A stretch of 64,000 bases of DNA. Source: CBDDYU01 sp965235655 (GTDB taxonomy: Bacteria > Pseudomonadota > Alphaproteobacteria > Pelagibacterales > Pelagibacteraceae). Positions 43,405 through 53,700 of this stretch are shown piece by piece. The translations under genes were made by a program, and so were the position numbers. Below the pieces are notes generated by a model. The model worked only from the letters and a program-made list of their open reading frames with translations, had not been told where the DNA came from and ran no database searches. Where the stretch lies: NCBI GenBank assembly GCA_965235655.1, contig CBDDYU010000001.1, forward strand, positions 396,703-460,702, given 5' to 3'. How positions within the stretch are numbered: the first letter of the stretch is position 1; each line of letters opens with the position of its first letter.

Positions 43405-44081
43405 TAATTTTTCTCTTCCTCTTTTTCACTCTCAATTTTTTTTTGTAAGTCTTTTTTAAAAGTAACACCTTTATATATGTAAACTTTTATTCCAATAATT
43501 CCGTATGTCGTTAATGCTTCAGCTTCTGCGTAATCAATCTCTGCTCTTAGAGTATGCAAAGGAACACTGCCTTCTCTTAGCCACTCAGTTCTTGCGATCT
43601 CATTTCCTGCTAATCGTCCACTGATTATAACTTTGATACCCTTAGCACCTATTCTCATTGTTGACTGCATAGCTCTTTTCATTGCTTTTCGGTAAGCAAT
43701 CCTCTTTTCAATTTGTTGCGCTATATTTTCTGCAACCAAATATGCATCTAATTCCGGTTTTCTAATTTCCTTAATATTTACTGAAACTTCATCAGTTACA
43801 ATTTTACTAATATTTGTTTTAATTTTTTCAATATCAGATCCTTTTTTTCCAATCACAAAACCAGGTCTTGATGTAAAAATAGTAACATTACATTTTTTGG
43901 TAGGTCGTTCGATCAAAATTTTAGAAACCCCTGAATTTTTAATAGTAGAATTAATATATTTTCTAATTTTAAAATCCTCAATTAAATACGTTCCGTAATT
44001 ATTTTTTTTAGCAAACCAAATGGAGTCCCAAGTTCTGTTAATTTTTAATCTTACTCCAACTGGACTAATTTTCTGACCCAT
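43404..44081 (-). CDS. rpsC: 30S ribosomal protein S3
   Basis: mRNA-entry protein with a KH domain (RPGFVIGKKGSDIEKI) and the conserved GRLAGNEIARTEW and HTLRAEIDYAEA segments. 225 residues, with a short acidic/basic tail. It lies two bases after rplV. Confidence 0.98.
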   Translation of the reverse strand: MGQKISPVGVRLKINRTWDSIWFAKKNNYGTYLIEDFKIRKYINSTIKNSGVSKILIERPTKKCNVTIFTSRPGFVIGKKGSDIEKIKTNISKIVTDEVSVNIKEIRKPELDAYLVAENIAQQIEKRIAYRKAMKRAMQSTMRIGAKGIKVIISGRLAGNEIARTEWLREGSVPLHTLRAEIDYAEAEALTTYGIIGIKVYIYKGVTFKKDLQKKIESEKEEEKN

Positions 44082-44083
44082 AA

Positions 44084-44461
44084 TTATGCTCCCTGCATTG
44101 CTTCTTTTTTCTCAGAAACAATGATTGTTAAATTACTAAAATGCTTTTTAATACTCGCGGCTCTTCCTTTTGCTCTTGGTCTAAATCTTTTTAAAGTAAT
44201 ACCTTTGCCAACATAAGCTTCTTTAACTATTAATGAATCTATATCTAATTGATTATTGTTTTCAGCATTGGCTACTGCAGACTTTATTGTTTTAATAATT
44301 TCTTTTGATACTCTTTTGTTATTGAACTGAAGATCTCTTAATACAACATCTACTTTTTTTCCTCTGATGGACTGCAGTATCTCATTAATCTTTCGAGTAC
44401 CTGATCTCAGGTTATTGTAAACAGCTTTTACAGTAGATAAGTCTTTTTTTGCTTTTGCCAT
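44084..44461 (-). CDS. rplV: 50S ribosomal protein L22
   Basis: Tunnel protein with a long beta hairpin, here GITLKRFRPRAKGRAASIKK, the site of macrolide-resistance changes in other bacteria; it looks wild type. 125 residues. It overlaps rpsS by one base. Confidence 0.97.
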   Translation of the reverse strand: MAKAKKDLSTVKAVYNNLRSGTRKINEILQSIRGKKVDVVLRDLQFNNKRVSKEIIKTIKSAVANAENNNQLDIDSLIVKEAYVGKGITLKRFRPRAKGRAASIKKHFSNLTIIVSEKKEAMQGA

Positions 44462-44757
44462 TATTTATTATCCTTTTTTGCAGGTTCTGCTTTTTTATCT
44501 GCAGCAGTATGTCCTAAAAACTGCCTTGTTGGAGCAAACTCTCCTAATTTATGTCCAATCATTTCCTCAGAAACAGTAATGGGTATGAATTTTTTTCCAT
44601 TATGAATTTCAAATTTTTGACCAATAAATTCTGGAATGATAGTGGAATTTCTTGACCAGGTTTTAATTGGTCTTTTTGAATCTGTTTCTTTTTGTTTTTC
44701 AACTTTTTTTATTAAGCTAGGATGAACAAAAGGACCCTTCCAAATAGATCTTGCCAT
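44461..44757 (-). CDS. rpsS: 30S ribosomal protein S19
   Basis: Small-subunit head protein. MARSIWKGPFVHPSLIKKV, TWSRNSTIIPEFIG and LGEFAPTRQFLGH are diagnostic. The last ten residues or so are a Lys/Ala-rich tail. Spacing to rplB is three bases. Confidence 0.97.
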   Translation of the reverse strand: MARSIWKGPFVHPSLIKKVEKQKETDSKRPIKTWSRNSTIIPEFIGQKFEIHNGKKFIPITVSEEMIGHKLGEFAPTRQFLGHTAADKKAEPAKKDNK

Positions 44758-44760
44758 AAA

Positions 44761-45588
44761 TTACCTTTTTTTCTTTCTCGAAATAATAAATTGATCAGTT
44801 TTTTTATTATTTCTAGTTTTTAATCCCTTAGTTCCCTGACCCCAAGGTGTTACAGGATGTCTTCCTCCTGAAGTTTTACCCTCTCCTCCACCGTGAGGAT
44901 GATCAACAGGGTTCATAACAACACCTCTTGATTGTGGTCTAATACCTAACCATCTGTTTCTTCCTGCCTTACCAATTTTAACATTTTTATTATCAATGTT
45001 TGAAAGTTGCCCGATGGTAGCTCTGCAATTAGACTTGATTTTTCTAACTTCCCCAGAGGCTAAACGAACTGTTGAATAATCTCCATCATGACCCATAATT
45101 TGAGCTGAAGAGCCTGCTGATCTACACAAAATTCCACCTTTTCCAGGAGTTAATTCTATATTATGAACGCTCGTTCCACCCGGAATGTCTGAAATCTTCA
45201 TGCAATTTCCAGGCTTAATTTCTAATTTGTCACCTGATGAAATTTTATCACCAACTTTTAATCCTTCCACTGCTAGAAGATATGAAATAGTTTTGTCGTC
45301 ATACTCTACCAGCATAATATTTGCACTTCTAAATGGATCATGCTCAAATCTTTTAACTTCAGCAACTGCACCAAATTTGTTTCTAATAAAATCAATAACT
45401 CTATATTTTTTTTTATGACCAGCACTTCTGTGTCTTGATGTAATTCTACCTTGATTATTTCTTCCAACAGATCTATTGATTTTTTTTGTTAGAGTTTTTT
45501 CAGGTTTTCCTTTCCACAAATTAGAACGATCAACTAAGATTGTTCCTCTCATGGATTTTGTATAAGGTTTATAATTTCTAAGTGCCAT
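44761..45588 (-). CDS. rplB: 50S ribosomal protein L2
   Basis: Peptidyl-transferase-centre protein. RHRSAGHKKKYRVIDF, the conserved PVDHPHGGGEGKTSGGRHPV loop with its essential His, and the 275-residue length identify it. It begins two bases after rplW. Confidence 0.98.
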   Translation of the reverse strand: MALRNYKPYTKSMRGTILVDRSNLWKGKPEKTLTKKINRSVGRNNQGRITSRHRSAGHKKKYRVIDFIRNKFGAVAEVKRFEHDPFRSANIMLVEYDDKTISYLLAVEGLKVGDKISSGDKLEIKPGNCMKISDIPGGTSVHNIELTPGKGGILCRSAGSSAQIMGHDGDYSTVRLASGEVRKIKSNCRATIGQLSNIDNKNVKIGKAGRNRWLGIRPQSRGVVMNPVDHPHGGGEGKTSGGRHPVTPWGQGTKGLKTRNNKKTDQFIISRKKKR

Positions 45589-45590
45589 AA

Positions 45591-45887
45591 TTAAATACCT
45601 GCCGCAATATCAATACTTTGTCCTTCTTTCAAAGTAATGATTGCTTTTTTATATCCTGATTTTTTCCCCATTTTTCCTCTAACAAATTTTATTCTATCTT
45701 TTGAATTCAAAGTGTTGATTTTTACTACATTCACTTTGTAAATTTTTTCTATACTTTTTTTGATTAATTTTTTAGATGCAGTTTTTGAGACCTTAAATGT
45801 TACTTTGTTTAAGCTACTAAGATTAGTACTTTTTTCTGTAATCACTGGTGTTAAAATAATATCGTATGCGAAGTTTTCGTTGCTCAT
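45591..45887 (-). CDS. rplW: 50S ribosomal protein L23
   Basis: Exit-tunnel protein that recruits trigger factor and SRP. YDIILTPVITEKSTNLS and the later VNTLNSKDRIKFVRGKMGKKSG-like segment (KINTLNSKDRIKFVRGK) are typical. 98 residues, normal. It overlaps rplD by four bases. Confidence 0.97.
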   Translation of the reverse strand: MSNENFAYDIILTPVITEKSTNLSSLNKVTFKVSKTASKKLIKKSIEKIYKVNVVKINTLNSKDRIKFVRGKMGKKSGYKKAIITLKEGQSIDIAAGI

Positions 45888-46513
45888 TTACTTAATCTTT
45901 CCTCTAATGATTTTAAAGCTTCTTTTGTAAAAAGAACTTTTTCAAATTTAATTAAATCGTAAACATTCGTTCCCACTACTTTTAGTTTTTTAGTATTAGG
46001 AATATTTTTAATACTTTTTAAAAATTTTTCTGATGCTCCGTCATGATGAACAATCAATGCTGATTTAGAATTAATGTTTGTTAAGAAGTTTTGAAATGAT
46101 TTCGTTTTAAAATTTTCTAATTTAGGTTCTTCGAATACATTAACTGCTTTATTGATTGCCTTAGATGACAAAGCACTCATTAAACCTAATTTTCTAACTT
46201 TTTTATTTAATTTTGCGTGAGCAGTCTTACCTCTGTGTCTTGGACCATGAGCAATACCACCACCAACAAAGATTGGAGCTGTAATATTACCATGTCTTGC
46301 ACCGCCTGATCCCTTTTGTTGAACAATTTTTCTTCTGGAGCCTTTGACTTCACCTCTTGACTTGGTGTGTCCTTTTTTCTTCATTTGCTCATTCATCTGC
46401 CAATTAATAACAAGCTGAATCAAATCTTTTCTTGGTTTTAATGAAAAAATTTTATCAGAAACCTCGTGTGTTCCTATTTTTTTACCTTCAATATTTATTT
46501 CTTCAATCTGCAT
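45884..46513 (-). CDS. rplD: 50S ribosomal protein L4
   Basis: The start at 46513 (MQIEEINIEGKKIG) gives 209 residues, the usual size, and leaves a one-base gap after rplC. The open frame continues 21 codons upstream, but that part lies inside rplC. The arginine/glycine-rich loop KGSRRKIVQQKGSGGARHGN reaches into the exit tunnel. In other bacteria L4 regulates the S10 operon; no such leader is visible because rpsJ follows fusA directly. Confidence 0.97.
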   Translation of the reverse strand: MQIEEINIEGKKIGTHEVSDKIFSLKPRKDLIQLVINWQMNEQMKKKGHTKSRGEVKGSRRKIVQQKGSGGARHGNITAPIFVGGGIAHGPRHRGKTAHAKLNKKVRKLGLMSALSSKAINKAVNVFEEPKLENFKTKSFQNFLTNINSKSALIVHHDGASEKFLKSIKNIPNTKKLKVVGTNVYDLIKFEKVLFTKEALKSLEERLSK

Positions 46514-46514
46514 A

Positions 46515-47315
46515 TTAATCTTTCTTTTCTTCAGTATTTGCTTCACTTTTTGCAGCTTCTTTTGCTGCCTTTGCATCTTCTTTAGCTTGTTTAGCTACGT
46601 TTTTTTTATCTTTTTTATCTAATTTTGCAGTCTCAATATCTTCATAATATGTTTTTAAACGCTCAACAGCGGTAGTCTTGTTTTTAACTTTAACTGCCTC
46701 CATGATTTCAACATATGTATTTTTGCTTCCAGGAATGGAACCTCTTAAATACAATAAATTGTTAGCAATATCCGTTTCAACTATTTCTAATCCTTGGGTA
46801 GTTCTAAATTTATCACCCATATGACCAGCCATTTTTTTTCCTTTAAAAACTTTTCCTGGATCTTGTCTTTGTCCAGTCGAACCATGGGATCTATGTGAAA
46901 CAGAAACACCATGTGAAGCTCTTAAACCTCCAAAATTATATCGTTTCATAACGCCTGCAAAACCTTTTCCAATAGTTTTAGATCTGATATCGACAAATTT
47001 TTTATCTTTAAGCACTTCTAAAGTTACGTCCGCACCAGGTTTGAATGCTTCTGTATCTTCAATTCTATATTCTTTAAGAATTTTTTTTGCTTCTAAAGAT
47101 TTTTTTGCATAAAAACCTTTCATTGCTTTTGTAAGCTTAGAACTTTTTACATGACCATAACCAACTAATAGTGCTGAATACCCTCTTTTGTCTTTTGTAA
47201 TTACATCTACTACTTTTCCTGGCTCAACCTGTAATACAGTAACTGGAATAGCTTCGCCACTCTCAAAAAACTTTTGAGTCATACCGATTTTTTTTCCAAT
47301 TAAACCAATTCTCAT
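46515..47315 (-). CDS. rplC: 50S ribosomal protein L3
   Basis: MRIGLIGKKIGMTQKF and the central RASHGVSVSHRSHGSTGQ and GKKMAGHMG loops, which reach the peptidyl-transferase centre, identify L3. At 266 residues it is about 50 longer than the Escherichia coli protein; the excess is a C-terminal Ala/Lys/Glu-rich tail. It lies two bases after rpsJ. Confidence 0.97.
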   Translation of the reverse strand: MRIGLIGKKIGMTQKFFESGEAIPVTVLQVEPGKVVDVITKDKRGYSALLVGYGHVKSSKLTKAMKGFYAKKSLEAKKILKEYRIEDTEAFKPGADVTLEVLKDKKFVDIRSKTIGKGFAGVMKRYNFGGLRASHGVSVSHRSHGSTGQRQDPGKVFKGKKMAGHMGDKFRTTQGLEIVETDIANNLLYLRGSIPGSKNTYVEIMEAVKVKNKTTAVERLKTYYEDIETAKLDKKDKKNVAKQAKEDAKAAKEAAKSEANTEEKKD

Positions 47316-47317
47316 GA

Positions 47318-47626
47318 CTATATTTTAATCTCCACATCTACACCTGCCGCAAGATCTAATTTCATTAAAGCCTCTATCGTCTGTGGTGTTGGTTCCATTA
47401 TATCTATTAATCTTTTGTGCGTTCTTGTTTCAAATTGCTCTCTGCTTTTTTTGTCAATATGAGGCGATCTAAGAACTGTATAAATTTCTTTCGTAGTTGG
47501 TAAAGGAATAGGTCCTTTAATAGTGGCTCCAGTTCTTTTAGCTGTATTAACTATTTCTATAGTTGATTGATCAAGGATCTTATGATCGTAAGCTTGTAAT
47601 CTAATTCTAATTTGCTGTTTTTCCAT
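47318..47626 (-). CDS. rpsJ: 30S ribosomal protein S10 (NusE)
   Basis: Head protein, also an antitermination partner of NusB. IRIRLQAYDHKILDQSTIEIV and GPIPLPTTKEIYTVLRSPH are diagnostic. 102 residues. It lies four bases downstream of fusA, without the tuf gene often found between them, so the str and S10 clusters are fused into one. Confidence 0.98.
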   Translation of the reverse strand: MEKQQIRIRLQAYDHKILDQSTIEIVNTAKRTGATIKGPIPLPTTKEIYTVLRSPHIDKKSREQFETRTHKRLIDIMEPTPQTIEALMKLDLAAGVDVEIKI

Positions 47627-47630
47627 AATT

Positions 47631-49715
47631 TTATGCTAATTTCTTTGTTACTTCGTCTTGAACGTTTTGTGGTACTTTTTCATAATGATCAAATGTCATA
47701 GTATATTGAGCTCTACCTTGAGACATTGATCGTAAATTATTCACGTAGCCAAACATGTTAGCAAGAGGAACCATCGCATTAATCACTGTGGCATTTCCTC
47801 TTTTATCGGTTGATCCAATTTGTCCTCTTCTAGAATTTAAATCTCCAATTACATCTCCCATATGATCTTCGGGAGTAACAACTTCTACTTTCATTATCGG
47901 TTCTAAAAGTTTTAACCCTGCTTTGGTGCAAGCTTCTTTAAAGCCCATTCTACCTGCAATTTCGAAAGCCAAAACACTAGAGTCAACATCGTGGTGCAAA
48001 CCATCTATAATAGTTACTTTGTAATCAAGCATTGGAAAACCAGCTAAAATTCCAGAGTCCGCAACACCCTCCACACCTTTTTCAACGCCAGGAATAAATT
48101 CTTTAGGAATTGCTCCACCTTTAACAATATTTTCGATTTGTCTTCCCTTGCCAGGCTCTAAAGGCTCAACTTTCAAAGTAACTTTTGCAAATTGTCCTGC
48201 ACCACCTGATTGTTTTTTATGAATATAAGTAACTTCAGCTGAATTTTGAATTGTTTCTCTATAAGCAACTTGAGGAGCTCCAATATTTGCTTCAACTTTA
48301 AATTCTCTTTTCATTCTATCAACAATAATATCTAAATGAAGTTCTCCCATTCCCTTAATAATAGTTTGTCCAGACTCGTTGTCTGAAGACACTCTGAAAG
48401 AAGGGTCTTCTTTTGCTAATCTTGCAAGTGCCTCACCCATTTTTTCTTGGTCACCTTTAGTTTTTGGCTCAACTGCAATTTCAATAACTGGCTCTGGAAA
48501 TTCCATCGGTTCTAAAATAATTTGATTAGATGAATCGCATAAAGTGTGCCCAGTAATGGTTTGTTTTAAGCCAGCTAGTGCAACAATATCTCCTGTTGAT
48601 GCAGATTTAATGTCTTCTCTGTCGTTAGCGTGCATTAATAACATTCTACCAACTCGTTCTTCTTTTCCAGTGCTACTATTCATTACTCCAGTACCTGAAT
48701 TTAATGTTCCAGAATAAATTCTAATAAAGGTTAAGGAGCCAACAAATGGATCATTCGCTACCTTAAATGCAAGTGCTGCAAATGGTTCCGTGTTTGAAAA
48801 TTTTCTCGTTAATTGATCTTCGGTTCCAGGTTTAGTTCCTTTAATTTCACCAATATCGATTGGACTAGGTAAAAAATCTACAACAGCATCCAATAATGGC
48901 TGAACCCCTTTGTTTTTAAAAGCAGATCCACAAACGATTGGAACAAAAGCAAAGCTCAAAGTTCCTTTTCGAATACATTTTTTTAAATCTTCTTCAGAAA
49001 TTTCTTTTCCTTCCAGATAAGCTTCCATTAGAGATTCATCTTGTTCAACTGCAGTTTCAACTAATTCTTGTCTATATTTATCAGCTTGTTCTTTTAGATC
49101 GGCAGGAATTTCAACTTCATTAAATTTTGCTCCAAGGCTTTCGTCATCCCATACGATACCTTTCATTTTAACTAAATCTACAACTCCCTGAAGATCAGAC
49201 TCTAAACCAATTGGTAATTGCAATAGGAGTGGTTTTGCTCCAAGGCGCTCTCTAATCATGTCAACACACATGAAAAAATTAGCTCCAGTTCTATCTAGTT
49301 TATTAACAAAGCACATTCTTGGAACTTTGTATTTGTCCGCTTGTCTCCAAACAGTTTCTGATTGCGGCTCGACACCTGCAACTCCATCAAATACAGCAAC
49401 CGCTCCGTCTAATACTTTTAATGATCTTTCAACTTCAATTGTAAAATCTACGTGACCTGGGGTATCAATAATATTAATTCTATAATCTCTCCAAAAACAT
49501 GTTGTAGCTGCTGAGGTAATAGTTATTCCTCTTTCTTGTTCTTGTTCCATCCAGTCCATTGTTGCAGCTCCATCATGAACTTCACCAATCTTATGTTCTT
49601 TACCTGTGTAATATAAAACACGTTCTGTAGTAGTTGTCTTACCAGCATCAATGTGAGCCATGATACCAATATTTCTATATTTATCTTTGCTAATATCTTG
49701 TTGCATAACTACCAT
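47631..49715 (-). CDS. fusA: elongation factor G
   Basis: Ribosomal translocase. The G domain shows the P-loop IMAHIDAGKTTTT, DTPGHVDFT and NKLDRTGANF, and domains II-V are complete over 694 residues. Two ATGs, at 49715 and 49706, are possible starts; the first overlaps the rpsG stop and the second gives MQQDISKDKYRN. Neither has a clear ribosome-binding site. The residues commonly altered in fusidic-acid resistance cannot be judged without alignment. Confidence 0.97.
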   Translation of the reverse strand: MVVMQQDISKDKYRNIGIMAHIDAGKTTTTERVLYYTGKEHKIGEVHDGAATMDWMEQEQERGITITSAATTCFWRDYRINIIDTPGHVDFTIEVERSLKVLDGAVAVFDGVAGVEPQSETVWRQADKYKVPRMCFVNKLDRTGANFFMCVDMIRERLGAKPLLLQLPIGLESDLQGVVDLVKMKGIVWDDESLGAKFNEVEIPADLKEQADKYRQELVETAVEQDESLMEAYLEGKEISEEDLKKCIRKGTLSFAFVPIVCGSAFKNKGVQPLLDAVVDFLPSPIDIGEIKGTKPGTEDQLTRKFSNTEPFAALAFKVANDPFVGSLTFIRIYSGTLNSGTGVMNSSTGKEERVGRMLLMHANDREDIKSASTGDIVALAGLKQTITGHTLCDSSNQIILEPMEFPEPVIEIAVEPKTKGDQEKMGEALARLAKEDPSFRVSSDNESGQTIIKGMGELHLDIIVDRMKREFKVEANIGAPQVAYRETIQNSAEVTYIHKKQSGGAGQFAKVTLKVEPLEPGKGRQIENIVKGGAIPKEFIPGVEKGVEGVADSGILAGFPMLDYKVTIIDGLHHDVDSSVLAFEIAGRMGFKEACTKAGLKLLEPIMKVEVVTPEDHMGDVIGDLNSRRGQIGSTDKRGNATVINAMVPLANMFGYVNNLRSMSQGRAQYTMTFDHYEKVPQNVQDEVTKKLA

Positions 49716-50179
49716 CTAAAATGAGCAAAAGCCTTATTTGACTCAGCCATTTTATGAGTGTCCTCTCTTTTTTTAATTGCGTTACCCTTATTTGTTGAAG
49801 CATCTAAAAACTCTTTTGTGAGTCTTTCTTGCATAGTTTTGTCGCCTCTTTTTTTAGAAGCTTCAATCAACCAACGAATTGCTAAAGCCTGACCTCTTTC
49901 CAATCTAACTTCAACAGGAACTTGATAAGTCGCCCCTCCTACTCTTCTAGATTTAACTTCTAAATTTGGTCTAACATTTTTAATTGCCTCATTAAAAACT
50001 TCCAAAGGATCTTGTTTAGTTTTTTCCTTAATACTTTCAAAAGTTTTATAAACAATTCTTTCTGCTACAGTTTTTTTACCATCAATCATTAATGAGTTAA
50101 TAAATTTTGTAATAATTTTTGTACCGTAAATTGGATCAGCAACAACTTGTCTTTTAACTTGAGCTCTTCTTCTAGACAT
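49709..50179 (-). CDS. rpsG: 30S ribosomal protein S7
   Basis: Head-assembly initiator protein. MSRRRAQVKRQVVADPIYG, RRVGGATYQVPVEVR and the C-terminal KMAESNKAFAHFRW are diagnostic. 156 residues, normal. It is two bases after rpsL and overlaps the first fusA ATG. Confidence 0.98.
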   Translation of the reverse strand: MSRRRAQVKRQVVADPIYGTKIITKFINSLMIDGKKTVAERIVYKTFESIKEKTKQDPLEVFNEAIKNVRPNLEVKSRRVGGATYQVPVEVRLERGQALAIRWLIEASKKRGDKTMQERLTKEFLDASTNKGNAIKKREDTHKMAESNKAFAHFRW

Positions 50180-50181
50180 AG

Positions 50182-50553
50182 TTATTTAGGTCTCTTAGTT
50201 CCATATTTGGAACGTTGTTGTTTTCTGTTTGCAACACCCTGGGTATCTAGCAAACCTCTTACCGTGTGATATCGTACACCTGGTAAATCTTTTACTCTTC
50301 CACCTCTAATCATCACAACTGAGTGCTCTTGTAAGTTATGACCTTCACCAGGAATATAACTTGTAACTTCAAATCCGTTTGACAATCTAACTCTTGCAAC
50401 TTTTCTTAATGCTGAATTCGGTTTTTTTGGTGTTGTTGTGTAAACTCTTGTACAGACGCCACGCTTCAATGGACAAGCTTCTAAAGCAGGAACTTTATTT
50501 CTTGCGATTACTTTTTTTCGTTTCTTTTTTAACAACTGATTTATCGTTGGCAT
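50182..50553 (-). CDS. rpsL: 30S ribosomal protein S12
   Basis: Decoding-centre protein. MPTINQLLKKKRKK, TTPKKPNSALRKVARVRL and GGRVKDLPGVRYHTVRG are typical. The lysines where streptomycin-resistance changes occur (PKKPNS and the GRVKDLPG loop) are the sensitive-type residues. 123 residues. It opens the str cluster behind a 179-base gap that holds a promoter-like pair and a possible structured leader. Confidence 0.98.
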   Translation of the reverse strand: MPTINQLLKKKRKKVIARNKVPALEACPLKRGVCTRVYTTTPKKPNSALRKVARVRLSNGFEVTSYIPGEGHNLQEHSVVMIRGGRVKDLPGVRYHTVRGLLDTQGVANRKQQRSKYGTKRPK

Positions 50554-50570
50554 AAATTTATAAAAGTTAT

Positions 50571-50649
50571 TTTTTAAGGAAGACGAATAAAGCGACTTAG
50601 TTTGGTAGTTGTTTAAAGCTACAAAGGGCCTTACGTGCTACCTTAAAAA
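50571..50649 (-). promoter_or_regulatory. possible structured leader upstream of rpsL
   Basis: The segments 50571-50579 (TTTTTAAGG) and 50641-50649 (CCTTAAAAA) are exact inverted complements enclosing about 60 bases. Inside them, GGTAG at 50604-50608 can pair with CTACC at 50638-50642 or, as GTAG, with CTAC at 50619-50622, so the folds compete. The outer stem would end 18 bases before the rpsL ATG, which has no ribosome-binding-site match. Chance pairing in AT-rich DNA is a real alternative. Confidence 0.35.
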
Positions 50650-50657
50650 TTTCGCTA

Positions 50658-50685
50658 TTAATACTGATTTATTCCAGAAGGTCAA
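50658..50685 (-). promoter_or_regulatory. candidate promoter of the rpsL-rpsG-fusA-S10 locus
   Basis: On the minus strand TTGACC (complement of 50680-50685) and TATTAA (complement of 50658-50663) are separated by 16 bases, the same spacing as the rpsM promoter candidate. It lies in the only gap before the long ribosomal locus, where a promoter is required. It predicts a leader of roughly 100 bases. Confidence 0.5.
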
Positions 50686-50732
50686 TAACAACCTAGGGTT
50701 AAAAGTGACTATTTTTTTAACAAAATTAAGGC

Positions 50733-53700
50733 TTATTGGGCTGCTTCTTCTACAGTTTCAACTTTCTTATTTTTAAGCTTTTCCTGTAACTCAATATCTT
50801 TTTGATGCGCTACTTCATTAAGTCTAATTCTGCTCATTCCGCTACCTGCAGGTATAAGTCTTCCTACAATAACGTTTTCTTTCAATCCATATAAGTCATC
50901 TGATTTCCCTTTAATAGCAGCGTCTGTCAAAACTCTTGTAGTTTCTTGGAATGATGCAGCAGAAATAAATGACTTAGTTTGTAAAGAAGCTTTTGTAATA
51001 CCTAGCAACACTGGTTCAAAACCAATTTGTTTTTTTCCAGCTTTTTTAAGTTCCAAATTTTCATTGATTACATCAATTTTATCGACCACTTCTCCAAGTA
51101 AGTAATTACTGTCACCTGGTTCTTTGATATCAACTTTTCTTAACATTTGTCTCAAGATAACTTCAATGTGCTTATCATTAATTACAACACCTTGAAGCCT
51201 GTAAACTCCTTGAACCTCATTCACAAAATACTCTGTTAAATATTCTATGCCTAGAATTTTTAAAATATCATGTGTCGCGGGACTACCATCTAATAAATAT
51301 TCACCTTTAGAAATAGACTCACCAGGATTAAAATTAATTTGTTTTCCTTTTGGTATAAGATAATTAGATTCAATTCCATCATCACCTTGAATGGTAATTT
51401 TTTGTTTTCCTCTAATTTCTTTTCCAAAAATTATTTTTCCACTATTTTCAGCTATGATAGCACCATCTTTTGGTTTTCTAGCTTCAAATAATTCAGCAAC
51501 TCGTGGTAAACCTCCAGTGATATCTTTTGTTTTAGATGTAGCTTTTGGCAATCTTGCTAGAACGTCTCCTGCGTTAACTTTTGATCCGTCTGCTACTGAT
51601 AAAATTGTTTCTGGCGATAAGTAATATCTTGCTTCATTACCATCTGCTTTTTTAACCACTTCATCATTTTTATCTCTTAAAGTAATTCTTGGTTTTAAAT
51701 CTAAATTTTTAGATTGTGATCTCCAATCCAAAACAATTTTAGATGAAATTCCTGTAGCCTCGTCTGTCTTATCTGAAATCGATGCTCCATCAACTAAATC
51801 AACATAATTAACAATACCAGCAGTCTCAGCAATTACTGGTAATGTGTATGGATCCCATTCGCATATTTTTTGATTTTTTTTAACTTCTTGATCAGGTTTA
51901 ACAAACAATTTAGTTCCGTATGGAACTTTGTAAGAAGCTTTTAAATATCCATCTTTTTCAATTGTAAGTTCCATATTACGACCCATTACAATCAGATTTT
52001 TAGAAGAATCTTCTACTAGATTTTTACTAGATAATTTTAATATTCCACTTTCTGGAGCAATCACCGATGAATCTTCTTTGAATGAAGCAGTTCCACCAAC
52101 GTGAAAAGTTCTCATTGTTAACTGCGTACCAGGCTCACCAATAGATTGAGCTGCAATCATTCCTACACATTCACCAACTGATACTGGAATTCCTCTCGCT
52201 AGATCTCTTCCGTAACATTTTTGACAAACACCTTTTTGGTTAGCACAGGTAATAACTGAATAAACTTTACAATTTTTTACACCCGCTGACTCGATAAGAT
52301 CACATTTTTCCTCATCGATCATTTGTTTTTTCTTAACGATCACTTCTCCAGTTAAAGAGTTTTTAATATCTTCAGCTGCGTATCTTCCTAATGCTCTTTC
52401 AGCTAAACTTACTAATACGTTTCCACCTTCAATAATTTCACCAATCGTAATTGGTTTGTCATTTCCACAATCAAGTGAAGAAATAATTACATCTTGAGAA
52501 ACATCGCATAATCTTCTTGTCAAATATCCTGAATTTGCAGTTTTTAGTGCCGTATCTGCCAATCCTTTTCTTGCTCCGTGCGTAGAGGTAAAGTACTCAA
52601 GAATTGTCAAACCTTCTTTAAAATTTGAAATAATTGGTGTTTCAATAATTTCACCTGATGGCTTCGCCATTAGACCCCTCATCCCCGCAAGTTGCTTCAT
52701 CTGTGCAGCTGATCCCCTAGCTCCAGAATCTGCCATCATAAATACTGAGTTATTTTGAATTTTTCCTTCTTTATCTTTTTTTGGAGTAGAAATGATGCTC
52801 ATCATTTCTGATGCAATTTTATCAGTACACTTAGACCATTGGTCAATGACTTTGTTGTATTTTTCTCCCTTAGTAATTAAACCTTCTGCATATTGGTTTT
52901 CATATTCTTCGACTAATTTTTTTGCATCTCTTATAATATTCTTTTTACTTTCTGGAATTACAAGATCATCTTTTCCAAATGAAATTCCTGCTTTAAATGC
53001 ATTTCTAAAACCAAGAGTCATTAAGCTATCGCAAAAAATTACCGTTTCTTTTTGACCACAGAATCTAAAAACTTTATCAATGACTTCAGAGATTTGTTTT
53101 TTTGCAAGTGTTCTATTGATTAAATCAAATTTAATATCTTTATTTTTTGGAAGAATATTTGCTAAAATGAATCTTCCAGCAGTACTCTCGTATTTTTTAA
53201 AGATAGTATTTCCTTTTTCATCTAAAGTTTCAAATCTTGAAATAATTTTTGAGTGAATATGAATATTCTTATATTCAATCGCTTGTTCTATTTCATTGAT
53301 GTTTAAAAAATAACCTTGTGGTTTTTCGTCTTTATTTTCTAAAGGTTCTTGAGATAAATAATAAATTCCTAGTACCATATCCTGACTCGGAACAATAATT
53401 GGCTTGCCGTTTGCAGGATGTAAGATGTTGTTTGTAGACATCATTAAAACTCTGGCTTCTAATTGCGCTTCAATACTTAATGGTACGTGAACAGCCATTT
53501 GGTCACCATCAAAGTCAGCGTTAAAAGCTGCAGTTACTAATGGATGCAGTTGAATTGCCTTCATCTCTGTAAGTACTGGTTCAAATGCTTGAACTCCCAA
53601 TCTATGCAATGTGGGTGCTCGGTTTAATAATACTGGGTGCTGTCTAATAACATGGTCAAGAATATCCCAAACTTCTTGCTTTTCTTTTTCAACAATTTTT

